Under the pieces are notes generated by a model. The model searched no databases. It saw nothing but the letters and a program-made list of their open reading frames with translations, and was not told where the DNA came from. A DNA stretch of 64,000 nt, from NCBI GenBank assembly GCA_937980205.1, contig CALJKW010000055.1, positions 682,001 to 746,000 on the forward strand. Direction: 5' to 3'. Origin of the DNA: an uncultured Myxococcales bacterium. GTDB lineage: Bacteria > Myxococcota > Myxococcia > Myxococcales > Myxococcaceae. This document shows, in pieces, positions 51,135 through 59,424 of the stretch (within the stretch, counting starts at the first letter, position 1; each line of letters opens with the position of its first letter). The translations under genes and the position numbers were made by a program.

Positions 51135-53540
51135 ATGCTGTGGTCCCTCGTTGCTCTGCACCTCGCAGGTCTCGGCATGGAGATCGGCGTGGCTCCCTCA
51201 GGGCCCCTCGCGCCCGCGGCGAACCTGCAGTGGGAGCCCGACGTGGCCTCCGACGGCACCGACTTCCTCGTCGTGTGGAGCGACAAGCGCTTCGAGCCCG
51301 CGACCCACAGCACGTTCGGCACGCGCATCAGCCGCGACGGCGTGGTGCTCGACCCGATCGGCATCTCGCTGGGGCCGCTGCACTCGGAGCTCGCCCAGGT
51401 CAGCCACCTCGGCCTCGGGCGCTACCTCGCCGGCTGGGCGCTCGGCGGAGGCCGGTACGTGCGCGTCCTCCGCAACGACGGCACCTGGGAGGGCCCCGCG
51501 CTCGACGTCAGCGACGTCAACTACATCTCCTGCTCCGACTTCGCCGGCGCGGGAGATCTCTTCGCCGTCGCCTACTACGCCGGCTCCGCGGTGCAGGTCC
51601 GCCGGTACTTCACCGACGGCGGCACGCCCGACCCGACGTCGTTGTCGCTGAGCATGACGGCCTCCACCTGCCCCTTGATCGCCAGCGGGCCCGGCCCGAT
51701 GACGTCGTGGACGATCGCCTGGGTCGAGGGCGCCACGGTGAGGGGCGCCTTCCTCGGCGAGACCGGCAGCCCGATGACCAGGGTGCTCGCCGACGCCGGC
51801 GCGGGCCAGGCCAGCCTCGCCGGCCTCGTTCCGCTGTCGACCGGAGAGCACCTGCTGCTCTGGCAGACGCGCGTGGGCAGCGAGCGCCCGATCGAGGGCC
51901 GCACCGTCTCGCCCATCGGGCTGGGCCCCGTCGTCCAGGTGTGGGCCCCTGACGCGGGCGCGGGGGAGTCGACCTTCACCGCAGGAAACGACGATCGCCT
52001 GCGGGGCTACGTCGGCATCGGCGATTTCTCGAACGACGGCCACGCCTTCGTGTTCCTGCCGAGCGACGCCGGCCCCGTCACGGTCGGTCCGGCCTCGGGC
52101 GACGCGCCCGGCCGCGGCGCGGTCATCGCCGCCTCCAGCGATCGCCTGTTGCTCGCGCTCTCCGAGGACAACGACGTCGGCTACCTGCTGATGGACCAGC
52201 AGTTCGCCCGCATCGACAGCGGCATCGCCAGCACGTCGGGCGCCGGCCAGCACGAGCTGCAGCTCGCCGCGTCCGGCTCGAGCTACCTCGCGGTGTGGAG
52301 GGAGAACGTCGCCGACGTCTCGAAGGTGCTCGCGCGCCGGCTCGACGCCGCGGGCGTGCCGATGGGCCCGACGCAGGTGCTCAGCGGCGACGGCCAGCTC
52401 GCCCGCTTCCCGTCGGTCGCGTTCACCGGCGAGACCTGGGCGATCGTCTGGGAGGACGGGAGCACGAGCCGCGCCTATTTCCAGCTGCTGACGGAGTCGG
52501 GGCAGCGCGGCGCCTCGGGCCGGCTGCGGGCGGGCGTCAACGAAGGCGTGATGCCGCACGTCGTCGCCGACGGGCAGCGCTTCGCCGTCGTCTTCGTCGA
52601 GCCCGCGTCGGCCGACATCTACTTCACGGCGCTCGAGCGCGACGGCGGCGTCGCCGCGAGCGCGACGAGGCTGGTGAACCCCCCGGGCAACCCCTACTCG
52701 CCCCGGCTCGCGCGCGGCGACGGCGGCTTCCTCGTCGTCTGGGAGAGCAGCGGCGCGGGAGACGACGTCTTGGGCGCGCGACTCACGGCCGCCGGCGAGT
52801 CCCTCGACCCGATGGGCTTCCCCATCGCGACGACGCCCGACGTCGAGTACGCCCCGCAGGTGGCCTTCGACGGCGAGGCGTACGTCGTGAGCTACCGCGA
52901 CTACACGTACACGCGCTGGGTGCGCGTTCAGGGCACGAGCGTGAGCGCGCCGTACCTCGCCTTCGACCCGGACGGGACGAACCGGCAGACCGCGACGATC
53001 TCACAGCCGGTCGGCGTGCTCGCGGCGTCGTGCGACAGCGACACCGGCCGCGTCCTCGCCCGACAGCTCCTGCCGTACGGCGCCGGCCTCGACGGCGGCC
53101 CAAAGCTCGAGCTCGCGGTGCCCCCCGAGCCCGCTTGCGAGCCGGCGGTCGCCGGCGTCGGCAGCGTGCTGTTCGGCTACGGCCGCTTCGACCTCACGCA
53201 GCAGGCGATGAGCGCGAAGGTCCGCCTGTTCACCGGCGACCCGGAGGGCGCGAGCTGCGTGGAACACTGGCGCTGCCTCACCGGCTATTGCGGCAGCGGC
53301 GGCACGTGCGCGCAGCTCACGACCGGCGGTGGCGCGGGGGGCGGCACCTCCGGCAGCGGTGGGGGCGCCGGAGGCAGCGGCGGCGGCGCGGGAGGCAGCA
53401 GCGGCACCGGCGGGGGCGCGGGCTCGACGAGCCACCTCGGCGTCGGCTGCGGCTGCTCGAGCGCGGGTGCGCCGTTGATGCTGGCGCTGCTGCTGCTCGT
53501 GCGCCGGCGGCGGGCGCTCAGTCTTCCGGATCGGGGATGA
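51135..53540 (+). CDS. Large surface repeat protein with MYXO-CTERM tail
   Basis: 801 residues. Signal MLWSLVALHLAGLG; then about ten repeats of a roughly 55-residue unit containing FLVVW-D-R-like cores: DFLVVWSDKRF, YLAVWRENV, WAIVWEDGSTS, GFLVVWESSGAG, matched with a following ARRLDAAGVPMGPTQV strand, as in beta-propeller-like proteins. A Gly/Ser-rich linker (GGGAGGGTSGSGGGAGGSGG...) leads to GVGCGCSSAGAPLMLALLLLV and an Arg cluster: a MYXO-CTERM signal for cell-surface sorting. The C-terminal LSLPDRG after the Arg cluster is unusual. It overlaps the convergent NYN gene by 23 nt. Confidence 0.86.
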   Translation: MLWSLVALHLAGLGMEIGVAPSGPLAPAANLQWEPDVASDGTDFLVVWSDKRFEPATHSTFGTRISRDGVVLDPIGISLGPLHSELAQVSHLGLGRYLAGWALGGGRYVRVLRNDGTWEGPALDVSDVNYISCSDFAGAGDLFAVAYYAGSAVQVRRYFTDGGTPDPTSLSLSMTASTCPLIASGPGPMTSWTIAWVEGATVRGAFLGETGSPMTRVLADAGAGQASLAGLVPLSTGEHLLLWQTRVGSERPIEGRTVSPIGLGPVVQVWAPDAGAGESTFTAGNDDRLRGYVGIGDFSNDGHAFVFLPSDAGPVTVGPASGDAPGRGAVIAASSDRLLLALSEDNDVGYLLMDQQFARIDSGIASTSGAGQHELQLAASGSSYLAVWRENVADVSKVLARRLDAAGVPMGPTQVLSGDGQLARFPSVAFTGETWAIVWEDGSTSRAYFQLLTESGQRGASGRLRAGVNEGVMPHVVADGQRFAVVFVEPASADIYFTALERDGGVAASATRLVNPPGNPYSPRLARGDGGFLVVWESSGAGDDVLGARLTAAGESLDPMGFPIATTPDVEYAPQVAFDGEAYVVSYRDYTYTRWVRVQGTSVSAPYLAFDPDGTNRQTATISQPVGVLAASCDSDTGRVLARQLLPYGAGLDGGPKLELAVPPEPACEPAVAGVGSVLFGYGRFDLTQQAMSAKVRLFTGDPEGASCVEHWRCLTGYCGSGGTCAQLTTGGGAGGGTSGSGGGAGGSGGGAGGSSGTGGGAGSTSHLGVGCGCSSAGAPLMLALLLLVRRRRALSLPDRG

Positions 53541-54345
53541 CCTCTTCCTCTTCGGCGCCCTCGTCTTCCTTCGAGAGCGGCGCAGAGGGGGCTCCCTCGA
53601 CCGGCACCACGTACCACTGCCTGCCCTGCTGCATGCGCTTGAGCAGGCCTTCCTTCTCCATCGCCTCGAGCAGGCGCGAGAACGTCGAGAAGCCGTGCTC
53701 GCGCTCGTCGAAGTCGGGCTCTTTGCGAACGAGCGCCTCTTTGATGAACGACGGGTTCAGCGGGCCCGTCGCGCGCGAGAGCAGGTTCGAGACGACCTCG
53801 CGGGCGATGGCGGGGATCTCGCGCTTCTTCGCCGCGCCCTTCTCCGGCCGCGCTTCGCGCGCCGACGACGGCTTCGCGCCCGCTCCGCGCGACGTGTTCA
53901 GGTACATGAACTCGTCGCACGCCTTCACGAACATCTGCGACGTGGCCTGCTTCACGGCGAGGCCGATGACGAGGCGGTCGTTCTCGCGCAGCTTGTACGC
54001 GAGCGGGCAGAAGTCGCTGTCGCCCGAGGCGATGACGAACGTGTTGATGTGCTCGCGCGCGTAGCAGAGCTCGAGCGCGTCGATGACGAGCCTCATGTCC
54101 GCGCCGTTCTTGCCCGATCGGGTCGAGGGCGGAACGTCGACGAGATCGACGCCGTGCTCGTGCAGGTGGGACTTGGCTTCGCGGAACCTGGCCCAGTCGC
54201 AGTACGCGCGCCGGTAGATCACCTTCCCCTTCTCGAGCAGGCGATCCAGCGAAGGCTGGAGATCGAAGCTCGAGGCGGTGATCCCCGTGTTCGTGACGAG
54301 ATTTTCGAAGTCGATGAACAGCGCGATGCGCAGCGGCTCGGCCAC
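53518..54345 (-). CDS. NYN-domain nuclease with C-terminal LOTUS/OST-HTH domain
   Basis: 275 residues, GTG start. N-terminal NYN (PIN-like) RNase fold (1-150): ALFIDFENLV (Asp-Asp-type acidic site), KNGADMRLVIDALEL and TFVIASGDSDFCPLAYKL (GDSDF, catalytic Asp cluster). A basic linker (RPEKGAAKKREIP) precedes a winged-helix LOTUS domain (about 178-250: AREVVSNLLSRATGPLNPSF to GLLKRMQQGRQWYVV) that binds G-rich RNA or G-quadruplexes in eukaryotic relatives. This arrangement (LabA/DUF88 plus LOTUS) predicts RNA cleavage or binding. Upstream by 15 nt is a 58-residue basic gene, probably cotranscribed. Confidence 0.84.
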   Translation of the reverse strand: MAEPLRIALFIDFENLVTNTGITASSFDLQPSLDRLLEKGKVIYRRAYCDWARFREAKSHLHEHGVDLVDVPPSTRSGKNGADMRLVIDALELCYAREHINTFVIASGDSDFCPLAYKLRENDRLVIGLAVKQATSQMFVKACDEFMYLNTSRGAGAKPSSAREARPEKGAAKKREIPAIAREVVSNLLSRATGPLNPSFIKEALVRKEPDFDEREHGFSTFSRLLEAMEKEGLLKRMQQGRQWYVVPVEGAPSAPLSKEDEGAEEEEVIPDPED

Positions 54346-54360
54346 GTGGAGCTCTTTGCG

Positions 54361-54537
54361 CTACTCCGGCAGCGGCTGCGGCCCGGGCACGATGCCCGCG
54401 ATGTCGGGGTCGACCCCGTCCGCCGGCGGAGGCCGGTTCGCCTTCTCCTGCTTGCGCTGCGCCCGCTCAGCCGCCTTCTGCTGGCGCTGCTCGAGCCGCT
54501 TCTGTTCCTTCTGTCTCTTGGATGCTGTGCCTTGCAT
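54361..54537 (-). CDS. Small basic Gln/Lys/Arg-rich protein (58 residues)
   Basis: An intact small frame from ATG 54537 to TAG 54361-54363. It is preceded by a GGGAGAAG ribosome-binding site 6 nt away. The first 35 residues are a charged helix of Lys, Arg, Gln and Glu (QKEQKRLEQRQQKAAER); the remainder is Pro/Asp-rich (DGVDPDIAGIVPG). Its position after the csp terminator and 15 nt before the NYN-LOTUS gene points to a bicistronic unit with that RNA-processing enzyme. A nucleic acid binding role is plausible from charge. No family known to me. Confidence 0.65.
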   Translation of the reverse strand: MQGTASKRQKEQKRLEQRQQKAAERAQRKQEKANRPPPADGVDPDIAGIVPGPQPLPE

Positions 54538-54558
54538 GGATGTCTTCTCCCCTCGCCT

Positions 54559-54602
54559 CTGAAAAAACGAAAGTGCCCCGGTCCTTTACCAGACCGGGGC
54601 AC
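54559..54602 (-). terminator. Bidirectional-type hairpin terminator after csp
   Basis: 11-bp perfect stem: GTGCCCCGGTC at 54573-54583 and GACCGGGGCAC at 54592-54602, loop of 8 nt. On the minus strand it is followed by TTTCGTTTTTT (54561-54571), a good T-run. It ends the csp transcript 25 nt after its stop and isolates it from the small gene downstream. A shorter T-rich stretch (ATTTTGATTG) on the + side could allow the opposite direction as well. Confidence 0.88.
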
Positions 54603-54627
54603 ATTTTGATTGACGAATCGTTACCGA

Positions 54628-54834
54628 TTAAGAAATCGGACGCACGTTCTCGGCCTGAAGCCCCTTGGGGCCCTTCTTGGTCTCGAACTCGACCTTCTGG
54701 CCTTCGGACAGGGTCCGGAAGCCGTCGGACTGAATCGCCGTGTGGTGGCAGAACACGTCAGGGCCACCAGAATCCTGCGCGATGAAGCCGTAGCCCTTCG
54801 CGTCGTTGAACCACTTCACAGTACCACTAGCCAT
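54628..54834 (-). CDS. csp: Cold-shock domain protein
   Basis: 68 residues, standard CspA-type size. RNA-binding motifs: RNP1 in KWFNDAKGYGFIA and RNP2 in DVFCHHTAI (His-His instead of Val-His), with the usual GTVKWFN start and KGLQAENVRP end. It binds single-stranded RNA or DNA and relieves structure. It lies right after the thrS terminator with only 23 nt between hairpin and ATG, so no room exists for a long CspA-type thermosensor leader. A strong terminator follows. Confidence 0.94.
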   Translation of the reverse strand: MASGTVKWFNDAKGYGFIAQDSGGPDVFCHHTAIQSDGFRTLSEGQKVEFETKKGPKGLQAENVRPIS

Positions 54835-54853
54835 CTTTCCAACTTACTTTCTT

Positions 54854-54877
54854 CAAAACGCCCCGAAATTGGGGCGT
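54854..54877 (-). terminator. Rho-independent terminator after thrS
   Basis: ACGCCCC (54858-54864) and GGGGCGT (54871-54877) form a 7-bp stem with a 6-nt loop; on the minus strand it is followed by TTTT (54855-54858). It lies 20 nt after the thrS stop. The csp promoter must therefore be inside or upstream of this hairpin, or csp is read by leak-through. Confidence 0.78.
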
Positions 54878-54896
54878 CCCCAGAACTAACGAGCCC

Positions 54897-56816
54897 TCAG
54901 GGCAATTTCGACTCGACCGCGAGCCGCTCGACGAATTCTTTGAGCGGCAGGCTTTGCTGGTCGGTCTTGCCGTAAGAACGCACGGTTACGGCGTTCTGTT
55001 CCTGGTCTCGGTCGCCGACGACGAGCGCGTACGGGATCTTGGTGATCTGCGACTCGCGGATCTTCGCGTTCAGCGACAGGCCGCGGTCATCGATCTCGGC
55101 GCGGAAGCCCCTCGACTCGAGCTCGGCGAGCACCTTCTTCGCGTAGTCGTAGTGACGATCGGCGACGGTGATGAGCACGCACTGCACCGGAGCCAGCCAC
55201 ACCGGGAACGCCCCCGCGAAGTGCTCGATGAGGATCGCGATGAACCGCTCGAAGCTGCCGTACACCGCGCGGTGGATGACGACGGGCCGGTGCTCCTTGT
55301 TGTCCTCGCCGACGTAGCCGAGCTTGAAGCGCTCGGGCGCGTTGTAGTCGAGCTGGAAGGTGCCCAGCTGCCACTTGCGGCCGATCGAGTCCGAGACGTC
55401 GAAGTCGATCTTCGGGCCGTAGAAGGCGCCGTCGCCCGGCTTGTTCTCGTACGGCAGCCCCAGACCGTCGAGCGCCGCTTTCAGCGCGCCTTCCGCGCGA
55501 TCCCACAGCTCGTCCGAGCCGATGCGCTGCGGCGGGCGGGTCGCGAACTTCGCGACGTACTTGAGCCCCACCGCGTTGTAGACGTGATCGAGCAGCTTCA
55601 CGAAGCGCTTCGCCTCTTCGGCGATCTGATCTTCGCGGGCGTAGATGTGCGCGTCGTCCTGCGCGAACTGGCGCACGCGGGTGAGGCCGCCGAGCGCGCC
55701 CTTCGCCTCGTTGCGGTGGAGCACGTCCTGGGTGTGGAAGCGCAGCGGCAGCTCGCGGTAGCTGCGCTTCTTCATGTTGAAGAACAGGTGGTGCGACGGG
55801 CAGTTCATCGGCTTCAGGCTGAAGTCGTGCTCGCCGGTGTCGCTGTCCTGCACCAGGAACATGTTCTCCTTGTACTTGCCCCAGTGGCCGGAGATCTCCC
55901 AGAGGCCCTTGTTGTAGAGCAGCGGGGTCTTGATCTCGACGTAGCCGTTCTCGCGGGTGAGCCTGCGCATCCACGCGCTCAGCTGGTTGTAGAGAGCGGT
56001 GCCCTTCTCGGTCCAGAACACGGCGCCCGGGCAGAACTCGTGGAAGTGGAAGAGATCGAGCGCGGTGCCGAGCTTGCGGTGGTCGCGCTTCTCCGCCTCT
56101 TCGCGCTGCTTCACCCACGCCTCGAGCTGCTTCTTGTCGAAGAACGCGGTGCCGTAGATGCGCTGCAGCTGCTCCTTGGTGTGGTCGCCACGCCAGTACG
56201 CGCCGGACGACTTGAGCACCTTGATGACGCCGACCTTGCCGGTCGAGGGCGCGTGAGGCCCGAGGCAGAAGTCGACCCAGTCGCCGTGGCTGTACAGGGT
56301 CAGGGTCTTCGCGCCCTTCGCGGCGATGTCTTTGACGATCTCGACCTTGAACTTCTCGCCCTTGTTCTCGAAGAGCTTGATCGCCTCGTCCATCGAGATC
56401 TCTTTGCGGACGAACGGCAGATCCGCCGCGATGATCTCGTTCGCGAGCTTCTCGATCTTCTGCAGGTCCTCGTCGCTGAACGACTGGCCCCGGTAGAAGT
56501 CGTAATAGAAGCCGTCCTCGATCGCGGGGCCGATGGTGACCTGGGTGCCGGGGAACAGCCGCTGCACCGCGTCCGCCATCACGTGCGCGGCGTCATGGCG
56601 GATGAGCTCGAGCGCCTCGGGGCTCTTCGAGGTGAAGATCTGCAGCTTCGCGTCGGCGGTGATCGGCGCGGAGAGGTCGACTTCCTGATCGTTCAGCTTC
56701 GCGAAGATGGCAGCCTTCGCGAGGCCCGGGCCGATGGACTCCTTGACGAAGTCGGCGATGGATTGACCTTGGGGTGCGTTCTTCTGGCTGCCGTCCGGCA
56801 GGGTGACGATGGGCAT
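54897..56816 (-). CDS. thrS: Threonyl-tRNA synthetase
   Basis: 639 residues, normal length. Charges tRNA-Thr and edits misacylated serine. Domains in order: TGS (1-60, MPIVTLPDGSQ), editing SAD domain with HDAAHVMADAVQRLFPG and YSHGDWVDFCLGPHAP (Cys/His zinc-like editing site), class II catalytic core (about 240-530) with motif 2 RFHTQDVLHRNEAKGALGGLTRVRQF, zinc Cys in MNCPSHHLFF and motif 3 HRAVYGSFERFIAIL, and the anticodon domain (from 535, PVQCVLITVADRHY). A GAGGAA ribosome site is upstream. A 107-nt leader separates it from the LysM gene; no T-box visible. Confidence 0.96.
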   Translation of the reverse strand: MPIVTLPDGSQKNAPQGQSIADFVKESIGPGLAKAAIFAKLNDQEVDLSAPITADAKLQIFTSKSPEALELIRHDAAHVMADAVQRLFPGTQVTIGPAIEDGFYYDFYRGQSFSDEDLQKIEKLANEIIAADLPFVRKEISMDEAIKLFENKGEKFKVEIVKDIAAKGAKTLTLYSHGDWVDFCLGPHAPSTGKVGVIKVLKSSGAYWRGDHTKEQLQRIYGTAFFDKKQLEAWVKQREEAEKRDHRKLGTALDLFHFHEFCPGAVFWTEKGTALYNQLSAWMRRLTRENGYVEIKTPLLYNKGLWEISGHWGKYKENMFLVQDSDTGEHDFSLKPMNCPSHHLFFNMKKRSYRELPLRFHTQDVLHRNEAKGALGGLTRVRQFAQDDAHIYAREDQIAEEAKRFVKLLDHVYNAVGLKYVAKFATRPPQRIGSDELWDRAEGALKAALDGLGLPYENKPGDGAFYGPKIDFDVSDSIGRKWQLGTFQLDYNAPERFKLGYVGEDNKEHRPVVIHRAVYGSFERFIAILIEHFAGAFPVWLAPVQCVLITVADRHYDYAKKVLAELESRGFRAEIDDRGLSLNAKIRESQITKIPYALVVGDRDQEQNAVTVRSYGKTDQQSLPLKEFVERLAVESKLP

Positions 56817-56923
56817 TTGCTGTTCCTCGAAGTGAGCGTGGGCTTAACAGAAAAAGCGTCACGTTCGAGTCGTTCGAGGAGCCATGCCTTTCGCGACGTC
56901 CGAAGAGGCCGCGCCCTGACCGG

Positions 56924-57538
56924 TCAGACCGGCATGAAGATGCGCAGGCCCGAGCGGCCGTTGTTCGTCGTGTAGTTCTCGACGTAGTCGCTGCTCGAGG
57001 TGCGGCCGTCGCCCCAGGTGATGGCGGTGTGGCCGTACTTCTGGCCGGCGGCCGACGAGGTGCGGTGCCAGCTCAGCACGAGGCCGGGGATCTTCAGCGC
57101 CTCCTGCAGCGACATGCCCTTGATCTCGCGGAAGCGCGGGCTGCGCGCGAGGTTGTCGTCGATCTGGTTGCCGTTGCCGCCCGGGTAGAAGCCGAGCACG
57201 CGCGAGATGGCGGTGCTGACGCCCTTGGCGCACCAGCCGCTGCCGGGCATCTCGGCCGCGACCTGGCGCGACGCGTTCACGAGCCGGTTGCCGATGCTGC
57301 GGTTGTAGCCGTTGAGACCGCTGCCGCCGTTGCCCGAAGGCGGGCGGGGGCCGTTGCCGGGGCCCGGGCGCGGGCCTTCGAACTCGTCGCGCGAGCCGGG
57401 GAAGCGCAGCTTCGCGCCGGCGTAGATCAGGTTCACGTTGCGGATGCCGTTCATCCGGGCCAGCGTCTGGACGCTGGTGTTGAACCGCGCCGCGAGCCCC
57501 GAAAGCGTGTCGCCAGGTCGAATGGTGTACGTGCCCAT
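56924..57538 (-). CDS. Leaderless LysM protein with cysteine-peptidase-like (CHAP/NlpC) domain
   Basis: 204 residues, no signal peptide. N-terminal LysM (1-48: YTIRPGDTLSGLAARFN, LIYAGAKLRFPG) binds peptidoglycan. A Gly/Pro linker leads to a papain-like amidase or endopeptidase domain: Cys in GSGWCAKGVSTAISRV, His in KYGHTAITWGDG and a polar third residue. The His-x-Ala-Ile-x-Trp-Gly pattern fits CHAP/NlpC-P60-like cell-wall hydrolases. It resembles the 7296-9443 protein in lacking an export signal. Its 3' end is followed by a 12-bp palindrome CTGACCGGTCAG (56916-56927). Confidence 0.72.
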   Translation of the reverse strand: MGTYTIRPGDTLSGLAARFNTSVQTLARMNGIRNVNLIYAGAKLRFPGSRDEFEGPRPGPGNGPRPPSGNGGSGLNGYNRSIGNRLVNASRQVAAEMPGSGWCAKGVSTAISRVLGFYPGGNGNQIDDNLARSPRFREIKGMSLQEALKIPGLVLSWHRTSSAAGQKYGHTAITWGDGRTSSSDYVENYTTNNGRSGLRIFMPV

Positions 57539-57607
57539 GCGGGAATTCTCCGGGCGCGTGGAACCGCGTATTTCGGCGGGGGCGTCAACGCGGGCTACAA
57601 ACCGCGC

Positions 57608-58477
57608 CTATTTTTCCGGTGATTTTTCGCTCGGCAGCGACACCCGCCCGATGGGCTGCACGTTCACGTCGGGCGTGAGCTCGGGGTAGCTCATCACGCG
57701 CAGGGGCGGGTCGAGCTCGTACTCGAGCAGCTTGCGCACGAACCGGCGGATGGCAGCGGTGGTGAGGATGACGGGCCGCGACTTCCCGGCGTGCGGCTTC
57801 AGCTCGGCGGCGACGGCGGCCGCGATCTCCTGCGCGAGCTCGGGCTCGAGCTTGAGGTGCGTGCCTTCGGGGCCGCGCTCGATCGCGCGCTCCACCAGCT
57901 CTTCGATCTGCGGGTCGAGCAGCAGGCAGACGACGTGGTTCGGCGGCTGGCCGTAGCGGCGGGTGATCTCGTGCTTCATCAGTCCACGCACGGCCTCGGT
58001 GAGCTTGAAGCCGTCGGCGCCGGGCGTCGCCACCTCGGCGATCGCCTGGAGAATGAGCGGCAGGTTCCGCAGCGGGATCTCTTCTTCGGCGAGCCGCCCC
58101 AGCACCTCGGTGACCATCAGCAGGCTGGCGACGTGCGGCACCACTGCGCCGACGAGCGCGGGGTGCTGCTGCGCCACCGCGTCGAGCATCGACTGCACCG
58201 TCTGAACTTTCAGGAAGCGGCGGGCGTGGCGGCGCAGCGTCCGCTCGAGCAGCGCGACGGGGTCGCCGCCTCCGTTCGCGAACTGCAGCTCGTCGACGAG
58301 CACGCGCACGCCGGCGCCGGCCTCGCGCACCACGACCGGCGGGAAGCGGATGCCGAGCTCGAGGAACAGCGCCTCGCGCAGGTCGCCGATGCGCTCGGGC
58401 AGCTCGGGCACCTTGCGGCCGACCTCGAGGATCAGCGGCTGCAGCGCAGTCCACGCTGGCTCTTTGTCGGTGCTCAC
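57608..58477 (-). CDS. Stand-alone FlhA/LcrD-like C-terminal (FHIPEP cytosolic) domain protein
   Basis: 289 residues from GTG with GGGGG upstream. The whole protein aligns with the soluble C-terminal half of flagellar and type III export-gate protein FlhA/LcrD: LILEVGRKVPELPERIGDLREALFLELGIRFPPV, then RRHARRFLKVQTVQSMLDAV, ALVGAVVPHVASLLMVTEVLGRLAEEEIPLRNLPLILQAI, LKHEITRRYGQPP-like MKHEITRRY, and RPVILTTAAIRRFVRKLLE. The N-terminal eight-helix membrane domain (FHIPEP signature) is absent, and no other flagellar or secretion gene is near. Probably a soluble protein with a distinct, chaperone- or substrate-binding role. It is divergent from the 58593 gene. Confidence 0.82.
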   Translation of the reverse strand: MSTDKEPAWTALQPLILEVGRKVPELPERIGDLREALFLELGIRFPPVVVREAGAGVRVLVDELQFANGGGDPVALLERTLRRHARRFLKVQTVQSMLDAVAQQHPALVGAVVPHVASLLMVTEVLGRLAEEEIPLRNLPLILQAIAEVATPGADGFKLTEAVRGLMKHEITRRYGQPPNHVVCLLLDPQIEELVERAIERGPEGTHLKLEPELAQEIAAAVAAELKPHAGKSRPVILTTAAIRRFVRKLLEYELDPPLRVMSYPELTPDVNVQPIGRVSLPSEKSPEK

Positions 58478-58592
58478 GCCCCCATGAAACCGCGCGAGGT
58501 CGCCCAACACCACACGACATTGCGCCGCAGGCCGCGCCGGCACGCCCCGGCTTGAGTTTCGCCCAGGAGCTGTGCTGCAAGTCGAAGGCGGC

Positions 58593-59273
58593 ATGCTCAC
58601 CGTGGCGCTCGCGCTGTTCCTGCTGGCGGAAGAACCGCCGCCGACCTCGCCTCCGCCGCTGGTGCCCGCCGAGCCGCAGGGCGAGCGCGCGCCGCTGTAC
58701 GTTCCGCCTTCCGACCCATCCGCGCCGTTGGAGCCGTCCGAGCCTCCCCTCCCCGGCAACCAGCCGACGGAGACGGACGAGGGCGTGAGGTTCCCCGACG
58801 AGCCGGTGGGCTTCAGCGGCGCGCGCACCGTCGCCGTCGGAGCCGCGGCCGCAGGCACCGGCGCCCTGCTCGTGGGCGGCGCCCTCGCCTTCCTGATCAA
58901 CACGCGCGACTCGAGCGCGTCGGTCGTCCTGTTGATGAGCGTGCCCGCGAGCCTCTTCATCGGCACCGCCATCGGCTTCGGAGTCCACCGCGCCATGGGA
59001 GGCGTCGGCGGCTACGGCGCCCACCTCGCCGGCGGAGCGATCGGCGGTGGCATCGGCCTCGTCATCGCCATGTTCATCATGGCCGCCGAGAACGGCTCGC
59101 CCGACGTCGCCGCCTCCGTCGGCGGAGTCTTCCAGCTCGCCGGCCTCTTCGGCGTCGGCACCGCCCTGATGGGCGAGCTCTCGAACTTCCGCACGCTGCG
59201 CGAGTACGGCGTGCAGTTCTCTCTCTCCCCCACCCGCGGCGGAGCGGTCGCTCTCGCCGGGTTCAGGTTCTGA
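58593..59273 (+). CDS. Unknown multi-span membrane protein
   Basis: 226 residues, ATG 58593 with GAAGGCGG upstream (a GTG at 58572 is the alternative). A signal-like N-terminus (MLTVALALFLLAEE) is followed by a Pro/Glu linker (20-70) and three to four Gly/Ala-rich membrane segments: AVGAAAAGTGALLVGGALAFLI, VVLLMSVPASLFIGTAIGFG and GGAIGGGIGLVIAMFIMAAEN. No known family. A tRNA gene on the opposite strand begins 6 nt after its stop. Confidence 0.65.
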   Translation: MLTVALALFLLAEEPPPTSPPPLVPAEPQGERAPLYVPPSDPSAPLEPSEPPLPGNQPTETDEGVRFPDEPVGFSGARTVAVGAAAAGTGALLVGGALAFLINTRDSSASVVLLMSVPASLFIGTAIGFGVHRAMGGVGGYGAHLAGGAIGGGIGLVIAMFIMAAENGSPDVAASVGGVFQLAGLFGVGTALMGELSNFRTLREYGVQFSLSPTRGGAVALAGFRF

Positions 59274-59279
59274 AAGAAG

Positions 59280-59351
<72 letters not shown>

Positions 59352-59369
59352 TTCGTGAAAACCGCGCCG

Positions 59370-59399
59370 TGAATAGTCGCGCATGATCCACACTGTCAA
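59370..59399 (-). promoter_or_regulatory. sigma70-type promoter of tRNA-Val
   Basis: Minus strand: -35 TTGACA (perfect consensus, complement of 59394-59399), an 18-nt spacer, -10 TATTCA (complement of 59370-59375). The -10 ends 18 nt before the tRNA 5' end at 59351, giving a leader of about 11 nt. Confidence 0.7.
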
Positions 59400-59424
59400 G
59401 GAACACTGTTTCTGACAGAGCACC

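Noticed and set aside
54628..54896. CspA-type thermosensor leader
   Set aside because: Only about 60 nt lie between thrS and csp, including a terminator, too short for the long structured leader.
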